In this document: in pieces, positions 20,966-34,431 of the stretch
Position numbering within the stretch: the stretch's first letter is position 1
Layout: every line of letters begins with the position of its first letter
NCBI GenBank assembly: GCA_022828595.1
Contig: JAKGHH010000001.1
Span: 123,454,999 to 123,518,998 of the forward strand
Direction of reading: 5' to 3'
Source of the DNA: Nelumbo lutea
Taxonomy: Eukaryota; Streptophyta; Magnoliopsida; Proteales; Nelumbonaceae
DNA: 64,000 nucleotides
Made by a program: the position numbers and the translations under genes
The notes under the pieces: model-generated
The model's input: only the letters and a program-made list of their open reading frames with translations
What the model was told of the DNA's origin: nothing
Database searches by the model: none

Positions 20966-23900
20966 TTAATGCTTTCAAGTACTAGTTGGGTTTCATGGGC
21001 AAAAGAAAAAAAACTCACTGCCTTTTCGTCTAATTCAGAAAAAATTAAATAATAATTTCTGTATTTATTGATTATTTATTTAATTAATTATTAGTTTCTC
21101 TGCGTCGCGAGAATCTCTCTCGTTTTTGTGCGCACCTCTTTTGTTCCTGCAATTAAAGCTCCCCTGATACGCTATTTTACGCATTTAATTCTAAGACGAC
21201 TCTCTCTCTCTCTCTGTCACAGACTTTTTCTACCACTTATTTGAATCTTATCTGGAGGAAGTTACTGATTTGGCATTATGCATCAAGTATGGTGGATTTT
21301 ATATCTCAAGATTCTCAACCAGGGGTGGTTGTGGTTCAGTACTTGAATTCATGTTTGGTAGTGTCATATCCAACGTCAGATATATCTGGCGTGTTATTCC
21401 AGGTGGAGGTGATTAGATCTCAACCGTGCATCATACGATTGGATGTGGGCCATTTGCGCAGGTGTTTGGATCTGCTTAAGGATTAGAGTCAAACCCCCCA
21501 CAACCAATAGGGTGTAGGTTAAGGCGCTGAGGGTAAGTCTGGGACTGATTTGGCCTTTTTCCTTATTTTTTGGTTTTTTTTTTAATTTGAGATATCAGTG
21601 ACTGTGATCTGTGAGTTTCATCTTCAAGTGATTTGATACATTCTGATTCACAGTACTTGGACTCAGCTTATTATATCAAAGAAAAATAAATAAAAAAAAA
21701 AGGACTCGGCATATTTGGAAGTGTAACCGACTGAGTCATTTAATTCATTTACTGACCAGAATTAAACAGTCTTAATATGAGCGAGAGAGATGTGTAGCCC
21801 ATATTTATCAGAGATAGGAAAAATGGATTTCAACTTGGCCTTATTTATGAGCTTTCCATTCAGAAACTACTGGCGACTTGTTGATGAAACAGGAAGCTAA
21901 TTTCTCTTTTTTTTTTTAACTAATATGTGTGATATCCCATTTTTTCATGATGTACTTTGATAAATATATCAACATGACCATTATTTCCTTAAATACCAGG
22001 TCTCTCTTACAGCTGCTCGTTTCCTCCTAATTCATTTTATAAGAGGAATTTTTTAATTTTAAATATGAATTTACATATTAATTTAAAGGTTGGGTTTTGT
22101 TAAGCCATTCGAACCTCCAGGCCATTTGAATCATTCCAATTATTACGGTTAGGTTTTGTTAAAACCCGTTAATCAGTCAAAAATCATTTAACCTGGCCGG
22201 TTTAATGATTGACCCATTTTGATCCAGTTATAAATTGCACACTTAATGTATATCAATTTTTCAAGGTCATAATTTTTTACTCCAATGTTCATTTGGGGTG
22301 ATATTTTATATGATTTTGGGTGATTTTTCGAGATCTATGCATCTCACTCGTAGGCTCCTTACCTTGCTATTTTTTTTGTGAAAAAATCTTTTTTTAGCCA
22401 CAAATCGCAATTTTTAATATTTTTTATAAATAAAAAATTAAAAATTGGATTAAAAACATAATTAAATATAAAATAATACATATAACATATCCAGAATATA
22501 ATTATACATTATTTATTGATAAAATGTATTTTTGTACACACATATGTATGTATGTATGTATGTATATATGTATGTGTGTGTATACCTTAAATACATAAAT
22601 GATTATGTGGCATGATCTGACCTATTTGACCCAGACAAATTGAACTAGTGGCCGCGCGATCGGAGGCAAAAACTGTTCAGCCTCCAAGTTAGTTTTTAAA
22701 ACATTGCTTTGAATAACTTTTAAAATAAGGAAAATTGTCCAACCATTAATTTTTCCGAAATCTCTTAAACCCACCACAACTTCATTAACGGATATCATTA
22801 ATTTACCATTTTACCCTTTATTATTTTCGGTCAATTTTGTAATATCAAAATTACCCCGTCGTTATTCAACCCAAAACCCAAGCATTAGCCGCTGCTTTCT
22901 TACTCCTTCAACCGTTGCTTCCCCTTTGTTTGAGATTGAAGAACAGGATGCGTCTCTGAGAAGAACAGTCCGCAACTCCCCCGTCTCCATGAATGATTTG
23001 GATTGATTATATGATCCCCCATGTGTCTGATAAAGGCAGATCTCTAGATGCGTGTGGATGCATGGTTTGGGAAGTCCCTAACTAACCCAATTTGGGCATT
23101 AACCTCTTTTAACATATTGTAATTGTTTGTAATTGATAAAGAAATTAAAACAGCAAAGATTATATAATTATCAAACTGTAGAAAAGAAATAGATTGGAAT
23201 TTAGAACTTGGAAAAAAGATGGTTTATTTTATATGGATTCCATGGTTTGATGTGAGAGTTAGATATCTAGTCGTTGAGATTTGTTGAATGATGAATAGTC
23301 AACTACCTGCTCTTGTAGAAAAGGTACGTCCAATTGATTGCATATGTTGATATCCGTCGGCCCCATCAAAATTTTAATAAAGTAGATGCATTTAGGTACC
23401 TTCCCACTTGAGACCCATCACAAATTTAATAAAGGAGATGGTTGGTCAAAGAGAGAGAGATTTATCCAGAAAATAATCACCAAATTCCTTACCAACCAAA
23501 TTAATTATTAAATAAATTTGTTTATGCTGATGTTTGGATGCATAGTTTGCTACTTTCATTTGGGTGAACATGTACTGTGTACCCAATGATCGAGAACCAT
23601 TAAATATGGTAATGATGTAAAAAAAAAAATAATGCTGGGATTACAATTGGATGCCACCTTAATTTTTTGGTAATTCAATTAGATACCACATGAAATCATT
23701 GCATATTATGGTTTAAAAAACAACCTAAAAATGGAACTGTTTTGATCATCGGTTTTTGGGTTAATGGTTCAACTATTTGATTTAAACGGATGGTTTGTTC
23801 TGACAATAAAAAAAAACTAAAAATCAAAAATGGCTAAAAACATTGAACGGATTGACAGTTTGACCGCCTAGGTCAATGAATCATTGACTGATTCAACAGT

Positions 23901-24286
23901 TTTTAATCAGGAATTGTGTTTGGATAAAATGGAACCGGTTGCCTAGATGGTTCCCGGGCCAAACGGTCTGACTGCCTAGTTCAACGGCGATTCGTAAACC
24001 ATGTTACGTATAGAAAAAAAAAGAAAGAAAACAAAGAGTTGAGGAAAGAAAAAAAGGTGAAGAAGCTTGAATCCTCGGTATAACAATGAATAAGAGATCA
24101 TTAGGAAACAACGAATTATGCGACGCTTGGGAACTTTGCTCTACAGAGATGGTGGAACCCATTGGATGTTCGTCTGTAGGGAGATTTTTGGCATAGTTGA
24201 ATGCCCCTGTTCTTAAACTTAATTCCATCCGTGCCTCTAGTCACAAGAAAACCATTTGTCTAAAGCCCCAAGACTTCTTTTATTCA
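20966..24286. other. AT-rich intergenic stretch upstream of the host gene
   Basis: No gene is supported; the open frame 21241-21486 has no known motif. A further GA/CT tract lies at about 21199-21219. Weak element-like stretches with GGTTTAAAA...AAACC-type ends occur at about 22085-22712 and 23708-24004, both containing CCGGTT/GACCC phrases, but no target duplications could be fixed. Confidence 0.5.
22541..22585. repeat. (ATGT)n/(GT)n microsatellite
   Basis: A run of TATG repeats passes into TATATG and then GTGTGTGT. It is a simple repeat likely to vary in length. Confidence 0.9.
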
Positions 24287-24480
24287 GGGTAAATTGCTGA
24301 AACCTCTCTTGAAGTTTCTGATCATTGCTGAAACCTCCCTTTAGTTATTGCAATCAATTCCCCTGAACACTGGGATATTACTACAAGTAGAACCCCTTTG
24401 GTAGAATCTTCTAAAAATAGGTATGAAAATGTCAAAAATACTTATACAATTACTATTGAGGCTGGTTTCTATGAAGGAAC

Positions 24481-25423
24481 TGAAGGGATGACAGATCCAT
24501 CATATGGATGGCCGAACCTAGTAGGAAGGTTGGGCGAAATTTCAAAAAAATTCTCTATCTGCCATGTGGGAATCACATTCCCTATTTTAGAAAACAGCAT
24601 TTTCAATAATCAATCTTGAACCTAAACTAGACCAAATCTAAAACCAAAAGGGAGTGGAGGGATATACCTGATACGAAGTAGTAATAACCTCCAATGAAGG
24701 TGTTCACACCCAACGAAAGATCCAAAGACTGCTTCCACCGAAGATGACACGATGCAGGATGAAGCAGAATTAGCAAGATGGTTCTTTAGCAAGAATCTGA
24801 TGGAGGGCTAGTGAGCACGACTTCAGATTACCTTTTCTGCCAAAAGGTAATATCAAGAACTCTTCTTGATCACTCCCACAGGTGGAGATCGAACTGGTAT
24901 GGCGGCAAGAGCAGGAGAGAAGGAGACAATACAGTCAAACTGTGTTGTCTCTCTCTAAAAATCAGCAATCAGTCAGATGATTTCTGTTATGTGTTGAGGG
25001 TTCGCCCTGCTCTCCTATTTATAGCCTTAAAGAGAGGTTCTCCTAATCTCATTAGGAGTTTCCTAATCCAAATATTGTATTTGGATATGGACTATCTTTA
25101 AGAGATAAGGATAATCCCTTATCTTATCTACAGATAAAGATCAGCCCTCCTAATCTAATTAGGAGTTTCCTTATCCAAATCTTTATTTGGATCTAGACTC
25201 TCTGAGTGGATAGGGACAATCCCTTATCCTATCTACTGATCTAAATCCCAGAACTGCCCCCTTTTAATTAATCTCATTAAGCTAGTTCGAATCAGGCTTT
25301 AGGCTCATTAAGTCTATCTGCTCACTTACCCTCCAAACTGCTGCCCAGTTGGATATCCTTGTATGATGTGGGACCCAAACATTGATCTACACATCAGCCA
25401 CATGGGTTCAGCCCTGCCCCTGT
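24481..25423 (-). repeat. Copia H 3' LTR, 5' part deleted
   Basis: Matches the inner part of the LTR at 53334-55150 from its end (TGAAGGGATG on plus) to CAGCCCTGCCCCTGT, then switches abruptly to RNase H coding sequence. About 890 bp of U3, with the polypurine tract, are missing. Palindromic blocks AGATAAGGATAATCCCTTAT and CCTCCTAATCTAATTAGGAG are retained. Confidence 0.85.
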
Positions 25424-27286
25424 GTTTCTCAAACGCTTTCTGTGTCAGTGGCTTAGTCAATGGGTCTGCTACATTTTTCGCTGATGCTGCCTTCTGAATT
25501 AGGATATCCCCTCTTCCAATTATCTCCCGCAGTACATGGTACTTCTTCTCGATGTGCTTCGACTTCGAGTGGGCTTGTGGCTCCTTAGCCTGAGCGATAG
25601 CTCTAGTGTTGTCACACAGTAATGGAATGAGTGATGTGCTGGATGGAACTACTCCCAATTTCTGAATGAATTTCTTCATCCATACGGCTTCTTTGGAAGG
25701 TTCACTTGTGGCAATGTATTCAGCTTCGGTTGTGGAATCCATTGTGGACCCCTGTTTGCTGCTATTCCAACAAACAACACATGATCCTATCGTGAAGATA
25801 TAACCAGATGTAGACTTTCTATCATCTAGATCTGACTGGAAGTTGGCATCAGTATACCCCTGGATCTGTAGTGAACTACCATCGAATACCAGCTAAAACT
25901 CTTTTGTCCTTCGAAGGTATTTTAGTATATTTTTCACAGCAGTCCAATGCTCCTGCCCAAGGTTTGACTGGAATTTGCTTACCACACTCACTACCTGAGA
26001 GATGTCAGGATGAGTGCACAGCATGGCATACATGATGCTCCCCACGGCTAAGGCATAGGGAACATCTTTCATGCCCTCAATCTCTTCAGGAGTCTTAGGA
26101 AACATGCCCTTGGAGAGAGTGACTCCATGCCTGAAAGGAACATTTCCTTTCTTGGAGTTCTCCATGATGTATCTCTTGACTATTTTGTCAATGTAAGCAG
26201 ATTGGGATAATCCTATTATCCTCTTCGTTCTATCTCTACAGAGTTGAAGACCCAGTATGTAGGAGGCTTCTCCAAGATCTTTCATGGAGAATTGTTGTGA
26301 AAGCCACACTTTCACCGTAGTCAACATTCCTACATCATTCCCAATGAATAGAATGTCATATACATATAGAACTAGGAACGTAACCTTATCCCCATTAGAT
26401 TTCTTGTAAACACAGGGCTCATTCGGGTTTTGCTCAAAGTCAAACTGTTTAACGATAGGGTCAAACCGGATGTTCCAACTCCTAGAAGCTTGCTTAAGTC
26501 CATATATGGATCAGTTTAGTTTACATACCATGTGTTCCTGATCCGCAGCTATGAAATCTTGTAGTTGCTGCATAGAGATATCTTCACTAAGATCTCCACT
26601 CAGGAACGTAGTTTTGACATCCATTTGCCAAATCTCGTAATCATGTTACGCTACTATAGCTAGTAGGATTCTAATGGATTTAAGCATGGCCACCGGTGAA
26701 AAGGTTTCCTCATAATCGATTCCTTGTTTCTAAGTGTACCCTTTCGCCACAAGATGAGCTTTGTAGGTCTCAACCTTACCATCGGGGCCCTTCTTCCTCT
26801 TATAGGTCCATTTGCAACCAATTGCTTTTACCCTAGAGGCAGATCTACCAGAGTCCAAACTCCATTGGTCTCCATTGAGTCTGTCTCATCTCTCATGGTA
26901 TCTACCCACTTCAAGGAATCTATGTCCAACATAGCTTCCGTATAAGTCACGGGATCCTCCTCACTGGTCGTGGCTTCCACCAAGTAACTTTCTTGGTCAT
27001 AGCCGAAATGAATTGGAGGCCAAGAAAACCGGGTAGATCTCCTAGGTTGGTTATTTTCTAGAGCTAGTGGGACATCTCCCACTACTCCTGGGCTCTCCTC
27101 ATCAAGAACAACTTCCCGATGATGATTATCTAGGACGTAATCTTCTTCTAGAAAGTGACCATTTTGACTACAAAACACCTTTTGCTCTTTTGGATCATAG
27201 AATAAGTAACCCAAAGAGCCTTTGGTGTAGCCTATAAGTAGGCAACGACTGGTCTTGGATTCCAATTTTTCAGCACTAGTTCTTTT
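25424..27286 (-). pseudogene. Copia H pol: RT and RNase H
   Basis: On minus: a polyprotein linker with LGYLFYDPKEQKVFC, then RT start [13 protein letters not shown], a stretch with many stops (26300-26830) that includes the catalytic region, then KVWLSQQFSMKDLGEASYIL and MYAMLCTHPDISQ. RNase H follows: DSTTEAEYIATSEPSKEAVW, LLCDN and HIEKKYHVLRE carry the D-E-D-type residues, ending NVADPLTKPL. Beyond AFEKH it runs into LTR sequence. Not functional. Confidence 0.9.
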
Positions 27287-29212
27287 TGTTAGACAATGTA
27301 TGCCCTTAGCTCCAATAAGAATGATGTACATTATGACATTTAAGGTAAATGAATAAAGTACATATTTGATTCATGTTATTATGGTGTGTTTCTATGTAAT
27401 ACCCTTAAACTGGACACATATGAGACTCGTGTTAGTTTTGAATCTTCACAGCCGTTGGATAGATCTGAGGAGATTTATCTTGCCAAGGCTGACACTGATG
27501 TGCTGCCAAGTTGGTTGGGGTGGCTTGTCTCAGCTGCCAGGGTGAGACCTGAGGTACATGCAGTGTGAGTTTTCTTGAAACCCTAAACAGGACTAGAATT
27601 TCAATATTGCCCTGGACCATGGAGATAGATGCGCAAAACTGAAATATTACACCTGACCCCTAGACTCGATTATGATACTGCACTAGGTGTTGGATTGGGC
27701 TATCTTTGATATGCCAATCAATGAGATCCTTAGAGGGGGTCAAAACCTGGGTATGTTGGGAAAGTCCAAGAATTCATCTGAGTGGGTGATCATAGTGACA
27801 AGATCAGCCCCTTTGTTGGACAAAGTGAATGATCAGGGATGCACTCTCTTTGATGGAAACCAAAGCTACCAGCAGCCGAATTCAACCATTGAAATTTGTT
27901 TTGCAAAATATATTTATATAGAGATATATAATTATGGTTTCAAAATGTTTGCAAAAGGTTTTAATTCCTAGGGTCCATGTGATTAGAGAGTGCAACACTG
28001 TTCCTTGCAGCCAAGGGAGAGGTTCTCTCTTGTCGGACAGTGTTTGATCATTATGGGCTGAGAGGTTAAGTGTAAGACCATTGAGGGTAATACCTGATTG
28101 GTTAATCTTGCATCTGCCCGTAGTCCTTGGGTTTTATAAGGTGGCTTGACCCAATGACCATTTAGTGTAAATGTTGGGTCCATTAAGAGCCCATGATGAT
28201 GGATTCAGGGGTTCACTGCCTACTATAGTGAATTCGACCTAGCCTTATAACAGAGGCTGGGTTGAACCCATGTGGCTGATGTGTAGATCAATGTTTGGGT
28301 CCCACGCCATACAAGGATATCCAACTGGGCAACAGTTTGGAGGATAAATGAGCACATGGACTTAATGGGCCTAAAGACCAATTCGAACTGGCTTAATTAG
28401 ATTAATTAAAGAGGGGCGATTCTGGGATTTAGATCAGCAAATAGGATAAGGGATTGTCCCTATCTACTCAGAGAGTCCATATCCAAATAAATATTTGGAT
28501 CAAGAAACTCCTAATTAGATTAGGAGGTCTGATCTTTATCTGTAAATAAGATAAGGGATTATCCTTATCTCTTAAAGAGAGTCCAGATCCTAATACAATA
28601 TTTGGATTAGGAAACTCCTAATGAGATTAAAAGATGTTCTCTTTAAGGCTATAAATATAGGAGCAGGACGAACCTCCAGTTCATCCTTCAGTCTTACTGA
28701 TTCAAGAGAGAAGACAGTATACAGTTGGACTGACCCCATCTTCTACTCTTGCCTTCTCCTGCTATTGCCCCCATTACCAGTTCGATCTCCACCTATAGGA
28801 GCGATCAAGAAAGGGTTCTTGTTATCGTCTTTTGGTAGAAAAGGTGATATGAAGTTGTGCTCACTCGCCCTCCATTAGATTCTAGTTGAAGAATTAGGTT
28901 CTTGCTGAAGAGCCATCCTGTTGATTCTGCTCCACCCTACGCTGCGTCATCTTTAGTGGGAGCAGTCTTTGGTATTATCCTTGGGCGTGAACACCTTTGT
29001 TGGGGGTTACTACTAATCCGTATCAGGTATATCCCTCTCCTACCTTTTGGTTTTAGATTTGGTTCGGTTTAGGTTCAAGATTGATCCTTGAAAATGCAGT
29101 TTTCTAAAATAGGGAATGTGATTCCCACATGGGAGAGAGAGAAATTTTTGAAAATTTGCCCAACCTACCTACAGGGTTCATCCATCCATATGATGGATCT
29201 CTCATCCCTTCA
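27287..29212 (+). repeat. Copia O 5' LTR
   Basis: 1926 bp from TGTTAGACAATG to ATCCCTTCA, directly followed by the primer site. TATAAATATA at 28650-28659 is the likely promoter TATA box. Upstream of it lie palindromes: ATCCAAATAAATATTTGGAT (about 28482-28501), CTCCTAATTAGATTAGGAG and a GATAAGGGATTATCCTTATC block. The transcript would start near 28690. Confidence 0.93.
28650..28659 (+). promoter_or_regulatory. LTR promoter TATA box
   Basis: TATAAATATA in the Copia O 5' LTR. The matching site in element I is TATAAAAGG at 31727-31735, and it recurs in each copy of the LTR that retains this part (for example near 36412 and 49087). Confidence 0.6.
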
Positions 29213-29213
29213 G

Positions 29214-29226
29214 TGGTATCAGAGAC
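29214..29226 (+). promoter_or_regulatory. Copia O primer-binding site
   Basis: TGGTATCAGAGAC one base after the LTR end. TGGTATCAGAGC is complementary to the 3' end of plant initiator tRNA-Met and is the standard Copia primer site; here the last bases have drifted. Confidence 0.85.
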
Positions 29227-30355
29227 AGGTTCAAATCTTGAATTGAAATTTGTCAGATTTGAAACTGCGCAAATGGGCAGAAGGCGCTCTACCCGATATG
29301 CGCAAATTATTGATTTTCTGGGAAATCAATTCCCAGATTAAGGGCGATTGATCTGAAATTAAATATTTTAAAATCTGATATATATTTAGAATTGTTCTTT
29401 ATATTTATCTTGATCTATGGGTTGTTCATACGGTGGAGATCGTAATCTTGTCTATAATTAATTTTTTTAATTTTTAGACTGAATGTATAGGAATTCGATT
29501 TGATGTAATATTAATAGAAATTAGGGTTTTCTATTTTATTCCATTCAAATTCAAAGCTGATTGCGATTTGCAGTTTGTGAAAATGCAAACTGTGAACTAA
29601 CATCTGTTTTGCAGGGTAGCAGATCTACAAACAACCCCTGTACTGATTCTTGAATGTCTTTTATCAGTAATTTAATTTCATATCATAATCTTGAATTAAA
29701 AATCAAACCTTAGACCCATTCAAACCAGATTGGACCAAACTGGTTTGACTGAATCTGTGGTTCGAAGGGGGCTGTTCTCAGCCCTTATTTTTCATTCTTG
29801 GGTCTAGGGGTTGATGGTTAATTGCAAGATGTAATTCGGCCCACACCTATAAAGCCCAATTTTAATGTGTTAAAACTGCTTTAGCCCATTAACTGCATAA
29901 AAGCTATATGGGCCGAATTGCTCTTTGCAATTCAGCCCATATACCTAGACAATATTAATCAGAAATATTATGGATTATTTTGGGCTTTAATAATGGGTTT
30001 TATAGATATTAATTGATTGGATCAATTTTGTTTTCATGCATGTGATGTATGGATGTGTGATGTGCAATGTTCATGGGCCATAAGTACTTGGCCCTTGCTG
30101 ATACGATAGTGGCTTTTGAGCACACCATGGCTGAATGCACATCATTGCCATGGTGTCCATAAGATCACTGGATGATCTCCCTTCATGGTGGGCTCCACAC
30201 CTCCCCAAGAGGAACCGTGCGGAACCCTAGCCGTTTAGGGCCCACCTAAATCTGGCTTTATGAAAGTCAGTGGGAGCCACTTTGGTTTGACCTAAATTAA
30301 ACTAGGGTGTAATATTTCATTCCCTCCGCTGAAATATGAGTGCATGTGATAGGGA
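29227..30355 (+). other. Copia O untranslated leader, first part
   Basis: AT-rich, no gene. It resembles the leader of element I at 32315-33549 and of H on minus, which supports common ancestry. It ends at AGGGA, where element I inserted; it resumes at 36990. Confidence 0.7.
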
Positions 30356-32300
30356 TGTTAGACAGTTTTGTATGCCCTTAGCTTCAATCAAAATGATGTA
30401 CTTTATGAGTTTATTGTAAATGAATAAAAGTGCATATTTGATTCATGTTCCCTTGGTATGTTTCTGTGTAATACCCTTAAACTGGACACTTAATGAGACT
30501 CGTGTTAGTTTAGAATGTTCACAGCCAGTGGGTTGGTCTGGGGAGACCTATCCTGACAAGTCTGCCACTGTAGTGCCACCAAGTCGGTTGGGGTGGCTTG
30601 TCTCAGCTACCGGGGTGAAACCTTAGGCACATACAGTATAGGATTATTTGAATCTTTGAATTGGACCAGATTCCCAGTATTTCCCTAGACCTTGGAGATT
30701 GATGGGCAAAACTAGAAAGTTACACCCGACCCCTAGACTCGATTATAATACTGCACTAGGTGTCGGATTGAGCTGTCTTTGATGTACCAATCAGTGAGAT
30801 CCTTAGCGGGGGTCAAAACCTGGGTATGTTGGGACAGTCTGAGAATTCATCTGAGTGGGTGATCATAGTGACAGGATCAGCCCCTTTGTCGGACAAAGGT
30901 AATGATCGGGGATGCACTCTCACTGATGGAAACCAAGACTGCCGGTAGCTGATTTCAATCGTTGAGATTTGTTTTGCAAAATATATTTTATATGAGATAT
31001 AAAAGTATATATATTATGGTTTCGAAATGTTTGCAAATAGGTTTTAATTCCCGGGATCCATACTTGAGAGAGTGCAACACTGTTCCTTGCAGCCGAGGGA
31101 GAGGTCCTCTCTTATCGGGTAGTGTATGATCATTATGGGCTGAGAGGTTAAATGTAAGACCATTGAGGATAATACCTGATGGGCTAATCTTGCATCTGCC
31201 CATAGTCCCTGAGTGTTACAAGGTGACTTGGCCCAGGGACCACTTAGGGTAAGTGTTGGGCCCATAGAGCCCATCTGATGGGTTTCAGGGGGTGCACTAT
31301 TCATAACAGTGTATTCGGCCAGGCCTTGTAACAAAGGCTGGGCTGAACCCATGTGGCTGATGTGTAGATCAATGTTTGGGTCCCATGCCATACAAGGAAG
31401 CCCAACTGGGCAGCAGTTTGGAAGGCTAAATGAATACATAACCTTAAATGGGCCTTAAGCCCATTTCAAACTGGGCTAATTTGATTAGTCACTTAAGGGG
31501 CGAATTCTGAGATGGATCAGCTTATAGGATTGGGCCCACACCCTATCCACTTAGAGCCAAGATCTAAATAAGATTTAGATCTGAAAACTTCCTAATTAGA
31601 TTAGGAGATGGTTGATCTAATCTGTAGATAAGATAAGGGTTATCCCTTATCTTAAAGGGACTTCTAATCCAGATATGATTTGGGTTAGCAACTCCTAATG
31701 GGATTAGGAGCTGATCCCTTTAAGTCTATAAAAGGAAGAGGGGGCGGCAACCTTTAGACACATCAACACAAGCAAGCAATAGATAGTCTTGTCTTCAGAG
31801 CTGAAAGAGAGAATCTACATTCTGCAAATATTCTCTTGCCGCCTCCTTCCTGCAGCCGCCGCCTACAGCAGTTCGATCTCCAGTTCTTGGTAGAAATAAA
31901 AATTGGATCTTGATTCCAATCTTTTGGAGAAAAGATTGGTGGGAGTTGTATTCACAAACCGTCCAGGTGATTCTTGAGAAGGATCAAGTTCTTTTGGAAG
32001 AACACTGGTGATTCTGCTCCACCCTACACTGCGCCATCTTCAATCGGAGCAGATTTTGGATCCTACCTTGGGTGTGAACACCTCCATTGAGAGATATTAT
32101 TTCTCTATATCAGGTATTATCTCTCCCTACTCCTTTTGGTTCAGATCTGGTTCAGTTTATGGTTCAAGAATGATCATTGAAAATATGATTTTCTAAATAG
32201 GGAATTCGATTCCCAGTTGAAGGGAGAGAAAAATTTTTGAAATTCGCCCCCTTATTCCACAATCTTTGGGCATCCATGTGATGGATTTCCTATCCCTTCA
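30356..32300 (+). repeat. Copia I 5' LTR
   Basis: 1945 bp from TGTTAGACAG to ATCCCTTCA. Similar to the 3' LTR at 35331 apart from that copy's deletion. Carries TATAAAAGG at 31727-31735 and palindromic blocks upstream (31575-31715). Confidence 0.93.
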
Positions 32301-32301
32301 G

Positions 32302-32314
32302 TGGTATCAGAGCC
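32302..32314 (+). promoter_or_regulatory. Copia I primer-binding site
   Basis: TGGTATCAGAGCC, an intact initiator tRNA-Met complement one base after the LTR. Confidence 0.9.
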
Positions 32315-34091
32315 ATGGTTCAAATCTTGAACCATTCTATTTCAGATCTGAACCTGCGCAAATAGGGAGAAGGCGTTCTACCCAATTTGCGCAGATATGG
32401 GTTTTGGGAAATTTGTTCCCAAAATAGATGGGTAAATAATCTGAAATTAATTTTAAATAAATCTGATTATTATTAGAATAGTTCTTTATAACTTTCTTAA
32501 TTTATGGGTTGTTCGTGCAAGAGGAGATCAAATTCTTGGTTTGCGCGGGGAGAACTACAAGATTTGCAGTTTATTGAATTTATTTATTACATTTGGTTTG
32601 TAAATAATTTTTTTTTATTTTTAGACTCAATGTATAGGCATTCGATCTGATGTAATAATTAATAGAAATATGATTTCTATTTATTTTTAATTTTGGATCG
32701 AAGATGGCGGTGCAGAGAAGGAGATTTTGCAGATGGGACATTCTATATCTGCGATTTGCAATTTGTGAAACTTCAATCTGTGATCTAACCTCTGTTTTGT
32801 AGGATGGAGTGTGCGAACAGCCCTGATTAATTGATTCTTGATTTTCTTTTATCAGTTATTTAATTTCATATTATTTTCTTGAATTAAGGATTTAATTAAA
32901 AATCAAACCTTAGACCCATTAGAACCAAGATTGGTTCAAACTGTTTGGACCAAATCTAGGGTTTAATCAAGGCTGAAAGTCAGCCCTAATTTTCCCACCA
33001 ATGGACCTGAGTATTGATATTTAATTAAATGGTTAATTCGGCCCAACCTGTAAAGGCCCAGTTTTAAATAGTTAAAACTACTAAAAGCTCACTTCAAAGG
33101 ATAAAGCTATATGGGCCGAACTGGGTAACCCTAATTCAACCCATATACCTAGATAATATTAATGTTAATATTATGGATTTTAACAGGCTTCCAATGGGCC
33201 TTATAGATAATTAATTGATTGGATCAATTTATCCCTGCATGAGATGTATGGATGTGTGATGTGCTGCGTACATGGGCCATAAGTACTTGGCCCATGCTCA
33301 CTCGACAGTGGCTCTTGCGCACACCATGGCTGAATGCACATCATTGCCATGGTGTCCCTTCTGGTTATTGGATGACGTCCCTCAGCGGTGGGCCCCACAC
33401 CTCATCAAGAGGTTACATGCGAAACCCTAGCCGATTAAAGGCCCACCGAAATCTGACTTTATGAAAGTCAGTGGGAACCACTTTGGTTTGACCTAAATCA
33501 AACTAGGGCGTAATAACTGTTCCCTCCAACTAATATGAGTGCACGTGATAGGGAGATTCATATGATGAACTCTCTAAAGGCCTTCCATCATTAGCATAAG
33601 GATGGGTCCTTCAGTAATGAGGAAACGCAACAAAAAATGGGCTATCCATTTGCTATTGGGCTTGTCTGAGTGTTTTATAAGATGATAGGGGTGTCAAAGA
33701 CTGATGTGGGAGGGCTTCACCAGAAAATGGGAACTCTCTCATGGTACCTTGGCATTCACGAATATGTTGGGTAAGAACTCACTGGATAGAAAGGTTTACT
33801 TAAAAACAACTCTAAACCTTCTCTAACAGAGGCCAAAGGGAAAACTCATATGATGAGTGGATATGATCCTTCACAGAAAGGTGGTGGGGTTATGCAACTG
33901 AAACAGTTGGCTCCATGTACCCTATGTGATTTCCCACATTTCCAGAGACAGCCCGTAGTCTCCATCACTAAGAAAGGAGGGAAATCTAAGAGATGAATAA
34001 ATGGAAATGGATCGTAGATTAAAATCCATATCTATGAAATGAACATGAATCAAATTATGTTGTGGACTGATGTTTGCTCTTTTATCAGAAA
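32315..34091 (+). other. Copia I untranslated leader
   Basis: About 1.8 kb of AT-rich leader with no supported gene. It includes the segment 33750-33784 that reappears, base for base, at the gag/RT junction (34397-34431). Confidence 0.7.
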
Positions 34092-34421
34092 ATGGCAAAC
34101 AGATCTTTTGCAAAGCTTCTTGATGACAACAAGCTTAAGGGACCAAACTACGCCGACTGGTACAGGAACCTTATGCTGGTTCTAGCTTCTGAAAAGCTGG
34201 TCAAAGTGGCAAAGAATCCTGCCCCGGAGCGTCCGGGTGACAGGGCTTCTGAGGCCCAAAGGAGAGACTATCAGGAATGGGAGGAGAAAAACTCCCTAGC
34301 CCGGTGTTACATCATTGCCTCCTTGGACAACCCAATACAGAGGCAGTTCGATCAGATCAAACTTGCCAAGGACATATTGGACAATGTCGTATTTCATGGC
34401 ATTCACGAATATGTTGGGTAA
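34092..34421 (+). pseudogene. Copia I gag, N-terminal fragment
   Basis: Starts MANRSFAKLLDDNKLKGPNY at the ATG 34092, the expected Gag start of the family, with WYRNLMLVL and YIIASLDNPIQRQFDQIK. After LDNV it leaves the gag sequence, reads a short foreign tail and stops at 34421. The capsid C-terminus and the zinc knuckle are missing. Confidence 0.88.
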
Positions 34422-34431
34422 GAACTCACTG

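Noticed and set aside
21241..21486. 81-residue frame upstream of the host gene
   Set aside because: Begins with a non-ATG codon, lies in intergenic AT-rich DNA and has no motif.
23708..24004. Possible TIR element with ATGGTTTA ends
   Set aside because: Ends match over only a few bases and no flanking duplication is visible.
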